Counted from the stretch's first letter, positions 35,850 to 45,867 are shown. The stretch: 48,537 nt of DNA from Anaerolineaceae bacterium 4572_78 (GCA_002084875.1 NBMH01000052.1:1-48537), one strand, 5' to 3'. Translations and numbers: made by a program. Notes: a model not told the origin generated them from the sequence alone.

Positions 35850-36948
35850 ATGAAATTTCGTAACTATAATCCTGAAACAGACCTAGAGGCTTCATATCGT
35901 ATCTGGCTTGAAGTCGGTTGGTCAGCAAAAGAGGATAATGAAAACAGTTATGACCAGTCATGTAACTAGAAAACTTGGTCTGGCAAAAAAATTAACTGCT
36001 CAAATCATTGCAGAGGATGCCGCTGAAGGTGCGGTCATTTCAGGCTTAGGAATGTTTGAGCAAGGATTTTATAATCAACTTGGTTTTGGCACAGGAAGTT
36101 ATCTCCATTGGGTAGCATTTGACCCCGCAGAGTTGGTCATTAAAAACAAAGCACGCATCCCTAAACGCTTGAGCAAAGATGATTGGGAAATATTACATGC
36201 CTCTCGTTTAGCTCGTATGCATCGTCATGGAGCATGTAGTCTCACACCATCTCATATCACGAAGGCAGAGATGGAAGAGGATGATAAAACATTTGGTTTT
36301 GGCTATTATGATGGACTGAATGGGGAATTAAGTCATCATATCTGGATGCATGCTGAATCGTATGAACAAGGTCCCTATAATGTTTGGTGGATGAGTTATC
36401 AAACTTATGACCAATTTTTAGAATTGTTGGCATTTTTAAAGGGTCTAGGTGACCAAGTTCATCTCATCCGAATTGCAGAACCATCTGGAATCCAATTCCA
36501 AGATTTTATGCGAAAGCCGTTTAAACGGTACAACATTAGTAACAAATCGAAGTATGAAAGTCACATTAAGGCATTTGCTTGGTGGCAAATGCGGATTTGT
36601 GATTTACATGCCTGTCTTGCCCAAACACATTTGCCAAACGGAACAGTTCGGTTTAATCTTAAGCTAAACGACCCAATTGAGCATCTTTTGGAATCTGACA
36701 GCAAATGGAAAGGAATCGGCGGTGATTATATTGTAACACTCGGTGCTGAATCGCAGTCGATTTGTGGGACAGATGCCACTTTGCCAACGTTGACTGCTTC
36801 GGTGGGAGCATTTACTCGTTTATGGCTGGGAGTGTGTTCTGCTTCAGGATTGTCGGTTAGTGATGAATTGATGGGCTCGTCTGATTTACTAAAAAAGTTG
36901 GATGATGTACTTGTCTTGCCTAAGCCAAATCCTGATTGGCCTTTCTAA
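35850..36948 (+). pseudogene. Eis-like GNAT acetyltransferase, broken near its N-terminus
   Basis: ATG 35850 starts a GNAT N-terminus (KFRNYNPETDLEASYRIWLE, VGWSAKED) that stops at 35969. The rest is in another frame from about 35930 to 36948: VTRKLGLAKKLTAQIIAED is the acetyl-CoA loop region, then EQGFYNQLGFGTGSY, a middle domain and a sterol-carrier-like C-terminal half (VRFNLKLNDPIEHLL, YIVTLG). This is the layout of Eis-family acetyltransferases. Around 60 residues between WSAKED and the V-T-S strand are missing, so this is a deletion with a frameshift. Translation from ATG 35908 or 35938 would make a protein without the first GNAT strands. Confidence 0.72.
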
Positions 36949-36964
36949 TTATACTCGTGAATGT

Positions 36965-37066
36965 CATAAAGTAACATTTTGTACCAAGACCTGACAGGTT
37001 TCTAAAAACCTGTCAGGTCTAACCAAAGAACCTTGGATGCTCTAGCAATATCTTCATGAAAATGTT
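36965..37066. mobile_element. MITE-like element, family A extended (right end lost)
   Basis: CATAAAGTAACATTTT at 36965-36980, the family A palindrome at 36987-37020, then GCTCTAGCAATATCTTC and ATGAAAATGTT at 37039-37066. The same arrangement occurs at 46535-46645, where both terminal inverted repeats are complete. Here the last bases (GCTTTATG) are replaced by gene sequence, and the element encodes the end of the ABC permease. Confidence 0.7.
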
Positions 37067-38117
37067 CATTCGTTGGTATCACTTCATTACAAATAAATGA
37101 TGTCATAACATTCCATTCCGTATTTATCATGTAACCTAAAGCAAATAAAATAACACATACCGCAATAGCAAGAATTATACTGCGTTTACCTAGTCGCCAA
37201 GTTCGGATGGGTTGAATAGAGCGATTAGCAAGTAAATGTAGTACAATCGCAGATAAAGCGTATAGGAACAATGTATAGTACCATAACGGATAAATTTCAT
37301 ACTGCTCATCAAAAAGCCCCAATGTAAGCGAAATCCCTCCAAAAAACTGACCTATATTACCATAACTTGTCGAAGCAAACACAGAAGCTAAAGCACTGAG
37401 TGGATTTAAGGCAAATGCCATTCGTACAATAGCAAATATGAAAAATAAAGTATAATATGATGAATCTGAAAATAATTTGTCGGTGTTTGGTTCTATGGCT
37501 GCAAGCAAAAGAGTTGAAATCAATGATAGAGCATATACTCCTGTCATTAAAATTAACATTGTCAAATAGCTAAAAATGATTGCTTGTAGGGTGCGTTTTC
37601 GCCAGGCTGAGAAGAAAAGTCCTATCATGCCTAGCATAATAGCCGTACTAAAAATAATAAGTACACCTAAAACAAAATCACCGAATGTAACACCTCCAAA
37701 TGTAAAAATGAGACTGGCAATAGGAATAGCGGCAAAAAGTAACATAAGAATATAACTCATTGCTGAAATAAGTTTTCCAAACAGAATGTCATGAGATGTT
37801 AGTAGTGAGGTTTGTAACATATCAATCGTTTGTTTTTCATACTCACTGCTAATCGCAGTGGCAGTTAGAGCAGGAGTGATGAAAGCCACAAAAATCAAAC
37901 TTAAGTATGCAATCGCTATCCACAAAGCCTGCCCAATTACTGGACTTAACGGTCTTCCATCACCTGATAAATTTGAATCAGCGGAGATTACATAATAAAT
38001 GAGATAGCAAATCAGTGCCATTACTAGCAAATAAATTGTAAGAATAGTAAATGCTCGCCAGCCTCTCATTCGTGAGCGGAGTTCTTTAACTAAGATTGGA
38101 TTAACTTGAAATGACAT
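37002..38117 (-). CDS. ABC-2 type transporter permease with a repeat-encoded C-terminus
   Basis: A 371-residue membrane protein with the gliding/ABC-2 permease layout. A short cytoplasmic start (NPILVKELRSRMRGWRAF) is the usual N-terminus of permeases partnered with an ATPase. Two groups of helices follow, around TALTATAISSEYEKQTIDML and later hydrophobic stretches. The start at 38117 has an AAGGA ribosome site upstream. The last ~21 residues, from EHFHEDIARA to DLTGF, are the translation of a family A element, and the stop TAG lies inside its palindrome. No ATPase gene is adjacent. Either the natural end was replaced or the element donated a neutral tail. Confidence 0.82.
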   Translation of the reverse strand: MSFQVNPILVKELRSRMRGWRAFTILTIYLLVMALICYLIYYVISADSNLSGDGRPLSPVIGQALWIAIAYLSLIFVAFITPALTATAISSEYEKQTIDMLQTSLLTSHDILFGKLISAMSYILMLLFAAIPIASLIFTFGGVTFGDFVLGVLIIFSTAIMLGMIGLFFSAWRKRTLQAIIFSYLTMLILMTGVYALSLISTLLLAAIEPNTDKLFSDSSYYTLFFIFAIVRMAFALNPLSALASVFASTSYGNIGQFFGGISLTLGLFDEQYEIYPLWYYTLFLYALSAIVLHLLANRSIQPIRTWRLGKRSIILAIAVCVILFALGYMINTEWNVMTSFICNEVIPTNEHFHEDIARASKVLWLDLTGF

Positions 38118-38220
38118 TTAATAACCGTCCTTTTATCGCACAAATTTTCTAAATTGAACCATGTATGCTACAATGAATTTATCCAAAGTAGAATACAGAT
38201 TTTAACACAAAGGATGTTGC

Positions 38221-38913
38221 ATGGATTTTAACACATTACTATCAATATTTCAAACACCGACTGCCCCGTTTGGTGTTCAAGACATACTTTTTAGCATCTC
38301 CCTTAGTTTTGTATTATCGTTCATCATTGGTTGGGTCTATAAAGATACATACAAAGGGACAACTTATCTTCAGTCTTATGTTCATACTTTAATCATGATG
38401 AGCATGGTGGTAGCTGTGATTATGCTTATCATCGGTTCGAACATTGCTAGAGCTTTTTCGTTAGTTGGAGCATTATCCATTATTCGTTTTCGGAATGCGG
38501 TTAAGGATACGCGGGATGTGGGCTATATATTTTTTGCTATGGCTATAGGCATGGCTTGCGGCACGCGTTTTTATGGGGTAGCAGTTGTCTCTACGGTTTT
38601 TATTTGTTTCATTTTGTGGTCGATGACCAAAATAAACATGTTTGCTAAAGACATCCGCGAGCAGATTTTGAAAGTACGTATCGCCAGTGATATGTCATAT
38701 AATCACTTATTTGATGAAATATTTCGTAAGTATCTTAGCTCAGTCAGTCTAATTGCTATGGAGACAGTTCAAGCGGGGATGTTGCTTGAATTGGTGTACC
38801 ATGTCGAATTAAAACCAAGAGTAGATGTGCAGGCATTTCTCAATGAAATTCGGCAAAAAAATGATAATCATAAGGTGATGTTAATTCAGGGTATCTATGA
38901 ATTTGATTTGTGA
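38221..38913 (+). CDS. DUF4956 membrane protein
   Basis: A 230-residue membrane protein with about four helices in the first 135 residues. The conserved stretch is SLVGALSIIRFRNAVKDTRD followed by IFFAMAIGMACGT, characteristic of DUF4956. A soluble C-terminal domain (about 140-230) follows. Family members often sit beside VTC-type polyphosphate polymerases and CotH kinases; neither is present here. The start is supported by AAGGATG seven bases upstream. A TACAAT box at 38169-38174 with an extended TG could be the promoter, though its -35 box is poor. The molecular function is not known to me. Confidence 0.88.
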   Translation: MDFNTLLSIFQTPTAPFGVQDILFSISLSFVLSFIIGWVYKDTYKGTTYLQSYVHTLIMMSMVVAVIMLIIGSNIARAFSLVGALSIIRFRNAVKDTRDVGYIFFAMAIGMACGTRFYGVAVVSTVFICFILWSMTKINMFAKDIREQILKVRIASDMSYNHLFDEIFRKYLSSVSLIAMETVQAGMLLELVYHVELKPRVDVQAFLNEIRQKNDNHKVMLIQGIYEFDL

Positions 38914-38953
38914 TATAGACGATGACCTGTTGGTTGGTTAATAAATCTACAAC

Positions 38954-40657
38954 TCATGCAGTAATACTGGCAAAACTTTCATCACTTAATTTAATTTGAG
39001 ATTGTGAGATGCCCTCCACCTTTCGCTTTTCAGTGATGTGGTGGAGGGCGATTGCCGCTCCCCAAAATGCCCATGTGTAGATGGCATTATCAAACCCCGC
39101 AATAGTTTCATTGTAAGCGAAGGGGAATATCCAATCCCCCAGCATGCCTGCTAGTAAAGCGGCATACCCAGCCGCTATAGAAGCGTTGGCAAATGCCTCC
39201 TCAAAATTACGTTGTCCTTTCACATTGCGTGCCGTTTCTTGATTTGTCTTCTGAATTGCATAGACCAACCATAAAAAGGCAACTAGTCCCATCACTCCAT
39301 GTTGTGCAGCAATGTCAAAGTAGTTATTATGAGTTGAACGGGCATTATGAGGATGATATGCCATATAGTAAGCTGCATAACCTGCGGGTCCCATGCCAAA
39401 GAAAGGATGATTTTTAATATGTCCAAAACTAAGAGACCATAATTCCTGCCGCTCACCAGCACCCTCTTCTTCCTCCGAAGCAAGCATTTCCTCAACAAAA
39501 CTAAAATTCAATGTAAGGAAAAGTATAGCTCCAAAAACTGCCGTGAAGAACATTATTTTTGAACGGCGAAAGGTTAGTATAACGCAGGCAAATAACCATG
39601 GCATCCAACCTGAAGCCCAACTTTGAGCCATGAAAAAAGTATAATATATCCAGCCACCCATTAATGCTAGGAAAAAAAGACGCTGTTTCCATTTTAGATT
39701 TTCATTGTATAATACCATTCCATAGCAAATAGCCACCACCCAACAAGCAAAAAGTCCCCTATCATGAATAGCAAGAATAAACGGCTTTCTGGAAATGCTA
39801 TGAGTTAGCAAAGTATTTTTGGTAATCCTACCAAAAACTGCTACCACACTTGCTGTAAGCAAAATACCTACCATCCAACGAATCCATTTGACATTTTCAA
39901 TCTTATTAGAAATCAACAAAGTCATGAAAGGTAGTCCAACAATCACGATAAGAGAAGCTAATTGTACAACGACAAATGACTTTCGGACAGAAACTAACAC
40001 GTCACGAAATGATAAACTCCAAATATAAGACGTAATGGCAATTGTAATAAAAATAAATGCAGGGATATTGATAGGGGAAGATTTGACATAAAATTGCTTA
40101 TCCATCAAAATCATTTGAGCCATCCATAAGCCAATCAAACCTAAAGCAATAATTAAACTCATCACCAATGGACTTTCTGAGCCAGTGGGTAAGCGAAAAC
40201 GAAAAGCACAGGCGGCTCCAACCATTGCTAGAATACCATATTCAAAATAAGAAGATTTGCCATCTTTGTCGGGTTGACCAAATTTATCCCAAGCAAGTAA
40301 AGCTAACATTCCCACAGGGACAACTAAAAATAATTCCTGAAAAGGAAGTTTACCCATCAAGGATTTATTTTCAAATGTGGGCATCATATAACCGATTCCA
40401 AACGAAGCTATAACAACTGTGCTAATGATGGTAAATCGGTAAATAGGTCGCCACCACCACAAAATGTGGTCATATATCCAAAAGCCCCAGTTGAGCGACA
40501 TGCGAAAAGTCTTGTACCATGTACGGGCGGCATATTGGTAATAATGTGTACCTTGTACAGTGTCAACCAACCTAAAGTAGAATGACATGAAGAAATATGT
40601 CAAATTGACATAAGTAACTTTTGCCCGATTAATTTTTTGTGCTAAAGATAATAACAT
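38954..40657 (-). CDS. O-antigen ligase-like (Wzy_C) membrane protein
   Basis: A 567-residue polytopic protein with about 12 transmembrane helices. A large loop carries the O-antigen ligase/polymerase pattern, including FFGMGPAGYAAYYMAYHP, an acidic EEEEGAGERQELW stretch before it and STHNNYFDIAAQHGVMGL with the conserved His. It would polymerise or ligate lipid-linked polysaccharide at the outer face of the membrane. The same strand carries a GT-C-like gene 140 bases upstream, so the two may be co-transcribed and act in surface glycan assembly together with the sugar transferase at 7-8.5 kb. Confidence 0.85.
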   Translation of the reverse strand: MLLSLAQKINRAKVTYVNLTYFFMSFYFRLVDTVQGTHYYQYAARTWYKTFRMSLNWGFWIYDHILWWWRPIYRFTIISTVVIASFGIGYMMPTFENKSLMGKLPFQELFLVVPVGMLALLAWDKFGQPDKDGKSSYFEYGILAMVGAACAFRFRLPTGSESPLVMSLIIALGLIGLWMAQMILMDKQFYVKSSPINIPAFIFITIAITSYIWSLSFRDVLVSVRKSFVVVQLASLIVIVGLPFMTLLISNKIENVKWIRWMVGILLTASVVAVFGRITKNTLLTHSISRKPFILAIHDRGLFACWVVAICYGMVLYNENLKWKQRLFFLALMGGWIYYTFFMAQSWASGWMPWLFACVILTFRRSKIMFFTAVFGAILFLTLNFSFVEEMLASEEEEGAGERQELWSLSFGHIKNHPFFGMGPAGYAAYYMAYHPHNARSTHNNYFDIAAQHGVMGLVAFLWLVYAIQKTNQETARNVKGQRNFEEAFANASIAAGYAALLAGMLGDWIFPFAYNETIAGFDNAIYTWAFWGAAIALHHITEKRKVEGISQSQIKLSDESFASITA

Positions 40658-40797
40658 TCTTTGACCCCAGTACCTAATTTGACAAAAATAAATTCACCAC
40701 AGAGTAGATTCCCATCATGTGGGGGAACGGCTACACCATGATTCTACACTGAACTGTGCATTTAAGCAAATGACTAAAACCATTTTATAGTTACTGT

Positions 40798-42987
40798 TTA
40801 TTTTATATCAATTAATGTCAATTGACTAATATGCAAAGGATGACCTGTAATTAATCGTATCATCTCTATCTTTGCAGGAAGTGATATAATAACACTGTTG
40901 TTATCAGCCATGAAAGCTAGTTCTAATGGAATATCACCATGAAAAATAGTCATGTCATGCCAATCGTCACTTTCAGGACTGGTAATGATTAATTGATATT
41001 GATTCGATTCATCTGCGATGATGCTTAAGGTGGCTTCATTAGAAATCATGCGGCTGGGTATTTCAGAAATGGACTCTAATCTACCCCAACCCTCACCGAA
41101 TTGCAAATAAGCCTGACGTTCATGCATCTTTGGCGATTCATACACCGTCAATCGTCCATCATTATAAATTGGGTCAAGGTTTGGCAAAGCAATAGAAACC
41201 CATTTTTCAGTGTCATGTCGTTCATCACCAACTGGCATTTGGTAATAATCAAGCACAATATAACGGACATTAAAATCATGCAAAACAGTAGGAGCAATTT
41301 TTGCCAAGTCGGTTTTGATGATGTCATCCTGAAGGGTTCGCCATTGTTGCAAAACAGGTGTTCGCCATGTCAAATCAAGAGGGTTGTTGCGCGAGGTGTA
41401 TGCTGTGAGCAATTTTTTGCTATGCACCGTCTGATAGAGGAGTGTGTTGGGTCTGTCCCAATTCATGGGCAATGCCGCTATGGTGTAATCCTGTTTATCC
41501 TGTCCAATCATAGTAAAAAATTCAGGTGTGTCAATCATGCTTATCGGGTAAGGGATGGTAACAAATTCAAGGCATATCAAAATAAAGGCAAGCAATTGAT
41601 AACGGAGTTTGAAACGATACAAGGTCACTCCTGCTAAAACTGCCACGCCAATCATGACAATCAAACTATAACGGCTAAGAGAACGTGTAATACCGATAAA
41701 TGGCACTATTTTGTAGAGCAAAAGATACGGCATCGGCATGAGTGTGCCATTAATATTGACCATATCACCTGCGACATGCAAATAAGGACCCAATGCCAAT
41801 ATCATAAAGATTGGAGTGATGATTGCCCACAATAATATCATCTTGTTTTTTCTATAACGCACCCCAGCAAATATCGCCAGCAAAAGAGGGATAATCCCAA
41901 TAAAAACCAATCGCTCAGAGGTTGTAGTAGTGAATGTGTCGTAAATGGGACGAAAATAATTGCCCCACCATGGATGCAATTCGCTTGGGGTGATGAAGGC
42001 AAGTAAATCAGCCGAGAGAATTATGTTTTCCTCAAAAGATGGTCGCATGTAATTAGCATGATGGGCTTCTTGTGCCATCGGAATGATAAGTGGGGAAAAT
42101 AGCATGCCTACGACTAAACCCATGAATGCCATGCTGATAATCAATTGAACTGAAGATTTGAAAGGTTTTATGAGTTTCTCACTCACATTAGATAATGGCA
42201 AGACCTGACTGGTTTTTAGAAACCTGTCAGGTCTGGTTGCAATAGCCCAAACTATTACAATTGGGGTAAATAGTAATAGGTATAAGGTTTGATACCAATC
42301 AACCATAGTAGTGAATATTAGGAATATACCCATTAAAATCAAATCTTTAATAGGCAGGAATCCGAAACTCGTAGTTTTGGCTAATCGCCAGTGATTAAGC
42401 GTCCTCACCAACCACAACACATAGAACGGTACCCATGTCAAACTCAAAACTTGCATGTGACCGAGCAAATGTGCCATGTGAAATGGGGAAAAGGTGAAAA
42501 TAATACCAGCTATAAAAGCGGGGAACCCCACCACGACCCTCCCCTTTGAATGGGAGGGAGTAAAAGCCAAACTCCCCTCTCCTTTGAAGTGGTGGGGTCC
42601 AATCACGCAACAAATAACATATCGTGCTAACAGATACACTCCGAAACCCGCCATTATAAAATGAAAGAAGACTACCAAATTATAGGTGACAGCTAAACCA
42701 AAATTTAACTGAATCGGCAACGTTGTCAAACCATTAAAATAATTAAGGGTATGAAAAAGTAAACTTGTCCCTGTTGGTGAATACAATAAATCGGTATAGA
42801 AAAAATGTGTTTGGTGATTAAGCAATGCCTGACGTATCCACCATAGATTCCAGTAATTTTGCCAGCCATCAAATCCATCGCCAGGTATAGCTGTTGTGAT
42901 GTGGCTGATTGTCGGGAAAGTCATGAAAATGGTTAGTATGGTATAACCTAGTAAGGGAAAAATGGATGATGTTATTTTTCTATTCAT
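40798..42987 (-). CDS. Large GT-C-like integral membrane protein with two in-frame repeat insertions
   Basis: A 729-residue protein with about 11 transmembrane helices and a soluble C-terminal domain of about 240 residues. The first loop has GDGFDGWQNYWNLWWIRQAL, which places acidic residues where GT-C glycosyltransferases hold their catalytic Asp. Related uncharacterised proteins with a D-x-W-Q-N-x-W-N-x-W-W motif occur in Chloroflexota. Two repeats lie inside the coding frame without breaking it: a 72-bp GC-rich family E block at 42526-42597 (read as GPHHFKGEG to GRVVVG) and a 34-bp family A palindrome at 42201-42234 (read as RPDRFLKTSQVLP). Both fall in loops between hydrophobic segments, so the protein may still fold. 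Confidence 0.7.
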   Translation of the reverse strand: MNRKITSSIFPLLGYTILTIFMTFPTISHITTAIPGDGFDGWQNYWNLWWIRQALLNHQTHFFYTDLLYSPTGTSLLFHTLNYFNGLTTLPIQLNFGLAVTYNLVVFFHFIMAGFGVYLLARYVICCVIGPHHFKGEGSLAFTPSHSKGRVVVGFPAFIAGIIFTFSPFHMAHLLGHMQVLSLTWVPFYVLWLVRTLNHWRLAKTTSFGFLPIKDLILMGIFLIFTTMVDWYQTLYLLLFTPIVIVWAIATRPDRFLKTSQVLPLSNVSEKLIKPFKSSVQLIISMAFMGLVVGMLFSPLIIPMAQEAHHANYMRPSFEENIILSADLLAFITPSELHPWWGNYFRPIYDTFTTTTSERLVFIGIIPLLLAIFAGVRYRKNKMILLWAIITPIFMILALGPYLHVAGDMVNINGTLMPMPYLLLYKIVPFIGITRSLSRYSLIVMIGVAVLAGVTLYRFKLRYQLLAFILICLEFVTIPYPISMIDTPEFFTMIGQDKQDYTIAALPMNWDRPNTLLYQTVHSKKLLTAYTSRNNPLDLTWRTPVLQQWRTLQDDIIKTDLAKIAPTVLHDFNVRYIVLDYYQMPVGDERHDTEKWVSIALPNLDPIYNDGRLTVYESPKMHERQAYLQFGEGWGRLESISEIPSRMISNEATLSIIADESNQYQLIITSPESDDWHDMTIFHGDIPLELAFMADNNSVIISLPAKIEMIRLITGHPLHISQLTLIDIK
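42201..42234. repeat. Palindromic repeat, family A, inside a coding sequence
   Basis: AGACCTGACTGGTTTTTAG then AAACCTGTCAGGTCT, with one mismatch. It is read through in frame by the leftward GT-C-like gene. Confidence 0.85.
42526..42597. repeat. GC-rich repeat, family E, inside a coding sequence
   Basis: A 72-bp block bounded by CCCCACCAC and GTGGTGGGG, with inner CCCTCCCCTTTGAATGGGAGG and CTCCCCTCTCCTTTGAAG pieces. Its length is exactly 24 codons and it has no stop in the coding frame. Confidence 0.75.
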
Positions 42988-43415
42988 TGCATTTGTTATT
43001 AACTCAAAAAGAAAAGTGGAGAATGGTGCGATAGATGTTCAGATAATGGTTTTGAATTTTGTAGCCGCAATTTACAGATAGTTTTACATATATACAATAA
43101 TTTGCGAAAAAGGAATAATCAAGCTACAATAAAAGCATGGAAAATAAAAAATGTCAAAATAAGTGTCCAAGATGTCAAAGTAAATATGTTGTCAAAATTA
43201 CACTTATTTCATTTTTGAGTATAACCATGTTGAAATAATGATTATTATTTAACATAGATACCGTACTAACACTTATTCTAATTACGCATTATCTTACTTG
43301 AGTCATGAGCATAAATATGATAACTTAAATACAAGATATTCAAAATGCAACCAGAATTAGTTTTTGTATTTAATAATATCTATAAATTTGATAGTATATA
43401 GGAGGTATACATTTC
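42988..43415. other. AT-rich intergenic region
   Basis: A 428-bp divergent gap upstream of the amidase gene. Apart from the transposase-like fragment at 43137-43238, I see no gene. No promoter pair of good quality is evident. GGAGGT at 43401-43406 is the ribosome site of the amidase gene. Confidence 0.5.
43137..43238 (+). pseudogene. Short Cys-rich frame resembling the zinc-ribbon start of an IS1-type transposase
   Basis: A 33-codon frame with KCQNKCPRCQSKYVVKI. The C-P-x-C-x-S-x-x-V-V-K pattern is typical of the N-terminus of IS1/IS1595-type transposases. The frame stops soon after and no catalytic domain follows, so at most it is a fragment. There is no ribosome site. Confidence 0.25.
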
Positions 43416-45866
43416 ATGAAGAATTTAGCAACAATCAATCATATCAGGAGAAATATGTTTATCAATTTGCTTATTTTACTCACATTTTTATTTGGCATTA
43501 GCACAGTTTATGCCCAAGAAGGTAATCAACTCGAATTTAAGGTAACTTCATTTCAGTCCGATGATGGGCAATCAAGTGTGCAATCTTTTGAGACAACATT
43601 GGATGATTCTTATTTTTCTTCAGCAGGTGAGCTTGATGGTCTAACAACTAATGAGACTGGTTTGCATGTTGCTGAAGGTGAAACAAGTGGCGTTTATACT
43701 TCAGCTCCGATTAAATCACCTCTTGTTTCTACAACCGATGTCACTCTTTTGTGGATGCTTGATGGGAATGATGTCATGCTGGAAACCCGTCTAAGTACTG
43801 ATGGCGGAAGCACATGGAGTGAATGGATTGAAAATCCTGAAGCTTTTTATCCCGTGCGTAATGATATGCATGGAGGTACTATAATCTGGGTGGATGGTGT
43901 TAACGCTTCATTGCAAGTGCGGATTATATTAAATGGAGATACAGTATTAAGGAATTTGACCTTAACATTTAATGATAGTAATGAAGGACCCACAGACAGT
44001 CAAATTGCGGCTGAAATGGATAGCATTCAAACTCAAGTAAATGTCTGTCCACCTTCCAAACCTATAATTGCTTTACGAGAATCTTGGGGATGTCCTGATG
44101 GACAAGGAAGCCGATTAATGCCACAATATCAACCCGTGACGCATGTAATCATTCACCATTCATCCACGCCAAATTACAGCACGGATTGGGCAAAAATGGT
44201 TCGCTCAATATGGAATTACCATGCTAATATACTTGGTTGGGGCGATGTTGGCTATAATTATCTGATTGACCCAAATGGTGTTATTTATGAAGGACGGGAT
44301 GGTGGTGATAATGTGATTGCTGTCCATCATGCTTTGAATAGAGGTGGCATGCTCATTGGTACTATCGGTTGTTATGGTAACTGTGGTTATTTAGGTTACA
44401 GTAATGCTGAGCCTAGCCTAGCAATGTTGGATAGTGTGGAATCACTTATATCTTGGAAATTTGGTAAAGATAAAATTGACCCGCATGACTTTGCTACATA
44501 CAATGGCATGGCAAATGTTCCTGTCATTGCTGGGGGACGTGATGTTGAAGCTACTTTATCACCTGGCGACTACCTTTACAATAAACTAGGGCAAATTCGT
44601 ACTAACACTGCGGATAATATAACATGTCCTACTTCATGTATTATTCAAAGTGTTGACTTTGATAAGTTTGAATACCTAACAGGTGAAACCATTAACATGA
44701 CTGTTAAATTGGTTGACCAACAAAATCAACCGATTGCTAATGCTAATATCAAAGCCGAATTAGATAAAATTACTGCTTCTAGTACGGTCGCTTCACCACC
44801 ATTTAGTTTGATTGACCGTACTGGGGAATATGAAGGGGCATACAGTAATACCAGCCAAGCAGGTACATATCTATTCAAGATAACAGCCAGTCATCCAAAC
44901 AATGAATTTGTGGCATGCTATGCAGAGCATCAAACAGTTGTTAATGCTCCACCAACAACAACACCACCACCAACACCATCGGAGGCTACGGTCAAAATTG
45001 ACCCGATAAATTTACAGGCATTTTTATGTGAATCCTTTGAACCAAGTACTGCCATTATAGTAAAAGATGCTCCACCATTGGGAAGTATCTCTATTGAAGC
45101 CTCATACAATCCTAACATTGTGCAAGTACGTGATGCTGACAACGGTCAATTGCATGTGCAGGTTAGACCAAATGAAATTTTCTTAATGGGTTCAAGTCAT
45201 ATCATTCGCAATGATGTTGATACGGACAGAGGAAAAATTACCTTTGAAGCTGAATTACTTGGCGAGCAAACGATTGAAGGAAATGCCACCCTGATAACAG
45301 TTGATTGGTTTCCACAAAGCGTTGGTATAACAGACATAAAATTGGATAGTGTAAAACTCACCCAAACGAATGGCACTGTGTACCCACATATCGCCCAAAA
45401 TGGTACTGTTGAAATATTATCAGGTTGTCCTGATATCACGGGACAAGTCATTTTGCAAGGACGTAGTAATTATGCAGGCGTTACAGTTACTAATGGTGAT
45501 GGTGACCAAGTTGAAACAAATGTCAATGGTTTCTTTAAAATTGCAGGCGGTAATCTGTCCATCAGATATTCTGGTTACCTAAACGCTGAAGGAGATTTCA
45601 GTTCTACGACAATTGATTTTTCGACAAGTAATATCACTGATGGAATTAGTTTAGGGAGTATTACGCTCATAGCAGGCGATATTAATCAAGACAATATTAT
45701 TGATATTTTCGACCTGTCTTACATGGCAAATACAATGTATACCGATGACTTTCGGGCAGATGTCAATGGTGATGGTGAAGTAAATATTTTTGATTTGACA
45801 TTGGTTGCTCATAATTTCCGTGTAGAAGGTCCAACCAATGATTGGATAGCTACCTCATCAAGGTAA
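43416..45866 (+). CDS. Secreted PGRP-type N-acetylmuramoyl-L-alanine amidase with cohesin-like and dockerin modules
   Basis: An 816-residue exoprotein. The signal peptide ends near TVYAQEG (about residue 34), and an unassigned beta domain follows. A peptidoglycan-recognition amidase domain spans about 215-390: RESWGCPDG, VTHVIIHHSS (zinc His), WGDVGYNYLID, GVIYEGRDGG, VHHALNRGG (second zinc His) and GTIGCYG (Cys). A Thr/Pro linker follows, then a cohesin-like domain at about 528-668 and a carboxypeptidase-regulatory-like stretch. The C-terminal type I dockerin (755-805) has two calcium loops, GDINQDNIIDIFDL and DVNGDGEVNIFDL. The start has GGAGGT nine bases upstream. It likely cleaves muropeptides outside the cell and docks on a partner through the dockerin. 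Confidence 0.88.
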   Translation: MKNLATINHIRRNMFINLLILLTFLFGISTVYAQEGNQLEFKVTSFQSDDGQSSVQSFETTLDDSYFSSAGELDGLTTNETGLHVAEGETSGVYTSAPIKSPLVSTTDVTLLWMLDGNDVMLETRLSTDGGSTWSEWIENPEAFYPVRNDMHGGTIIWVDGVNASLQVRIILNGDTVLRNLTLTFNDSNEGPTDSQIAAEMDSIQTQVNVCPPSKPIIALRESWGCPDGQGSRLMPQYQPVTHVIIHHSSTPNYSTDWAKMVRSIWNYHANILGWGDVGYNYLIDPNGVIYEGRDGGDNVIAVHHALNRGGMLIGTIGCYGNCGYLGYSNAEPSLAMLDSVESLISWKFGKDKIDPHDFATYNGMANVPVIAGGRDVEATLSPGDYLYNKLGQIRTNTADNITCPTSCIIQSVDFDKFEYLTGETINMTVKLVDQQNQPIANANIKAELDKITASSTVASPPFSLIDRTGEYEGAYSNTSQAGTYLFKITASHPNNEFVACYAEHQTVVNAPPTTTPPPTPSEATVKIDPINLQAFLCESFEPSTAIIVKDAPPLGSISIEASYNPNIVQVRDADNGQLHVQVRPNEIFLMGSSHIIRNDVDTDRGKITFEAELLGEQTIEGNATLITVDWFPQSVGITDIKLDSVKLTQTNGTVYPHIAQNGTVEILSGCPDITGQVILQGRSNYAGVTVTNGDGDQVETNVNGFFKIAGGNLSIRYSGYLNAEGDFSSTTIDFSTSNITDGISLGSITLIAGDINQDNIIDIFDLSYMANTMYTDDFRADVNGDGEVNIFDLTLVAHNFRVEGPTNDWIATSSR

Positions 45867-45867
45867 C

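Noticed and set aside
41101..41637. Rightward 178-residue frame inside the GT-C-like gene
   Set aside because: It is antisense to a clear protein-coding frame, with no ribosome site.
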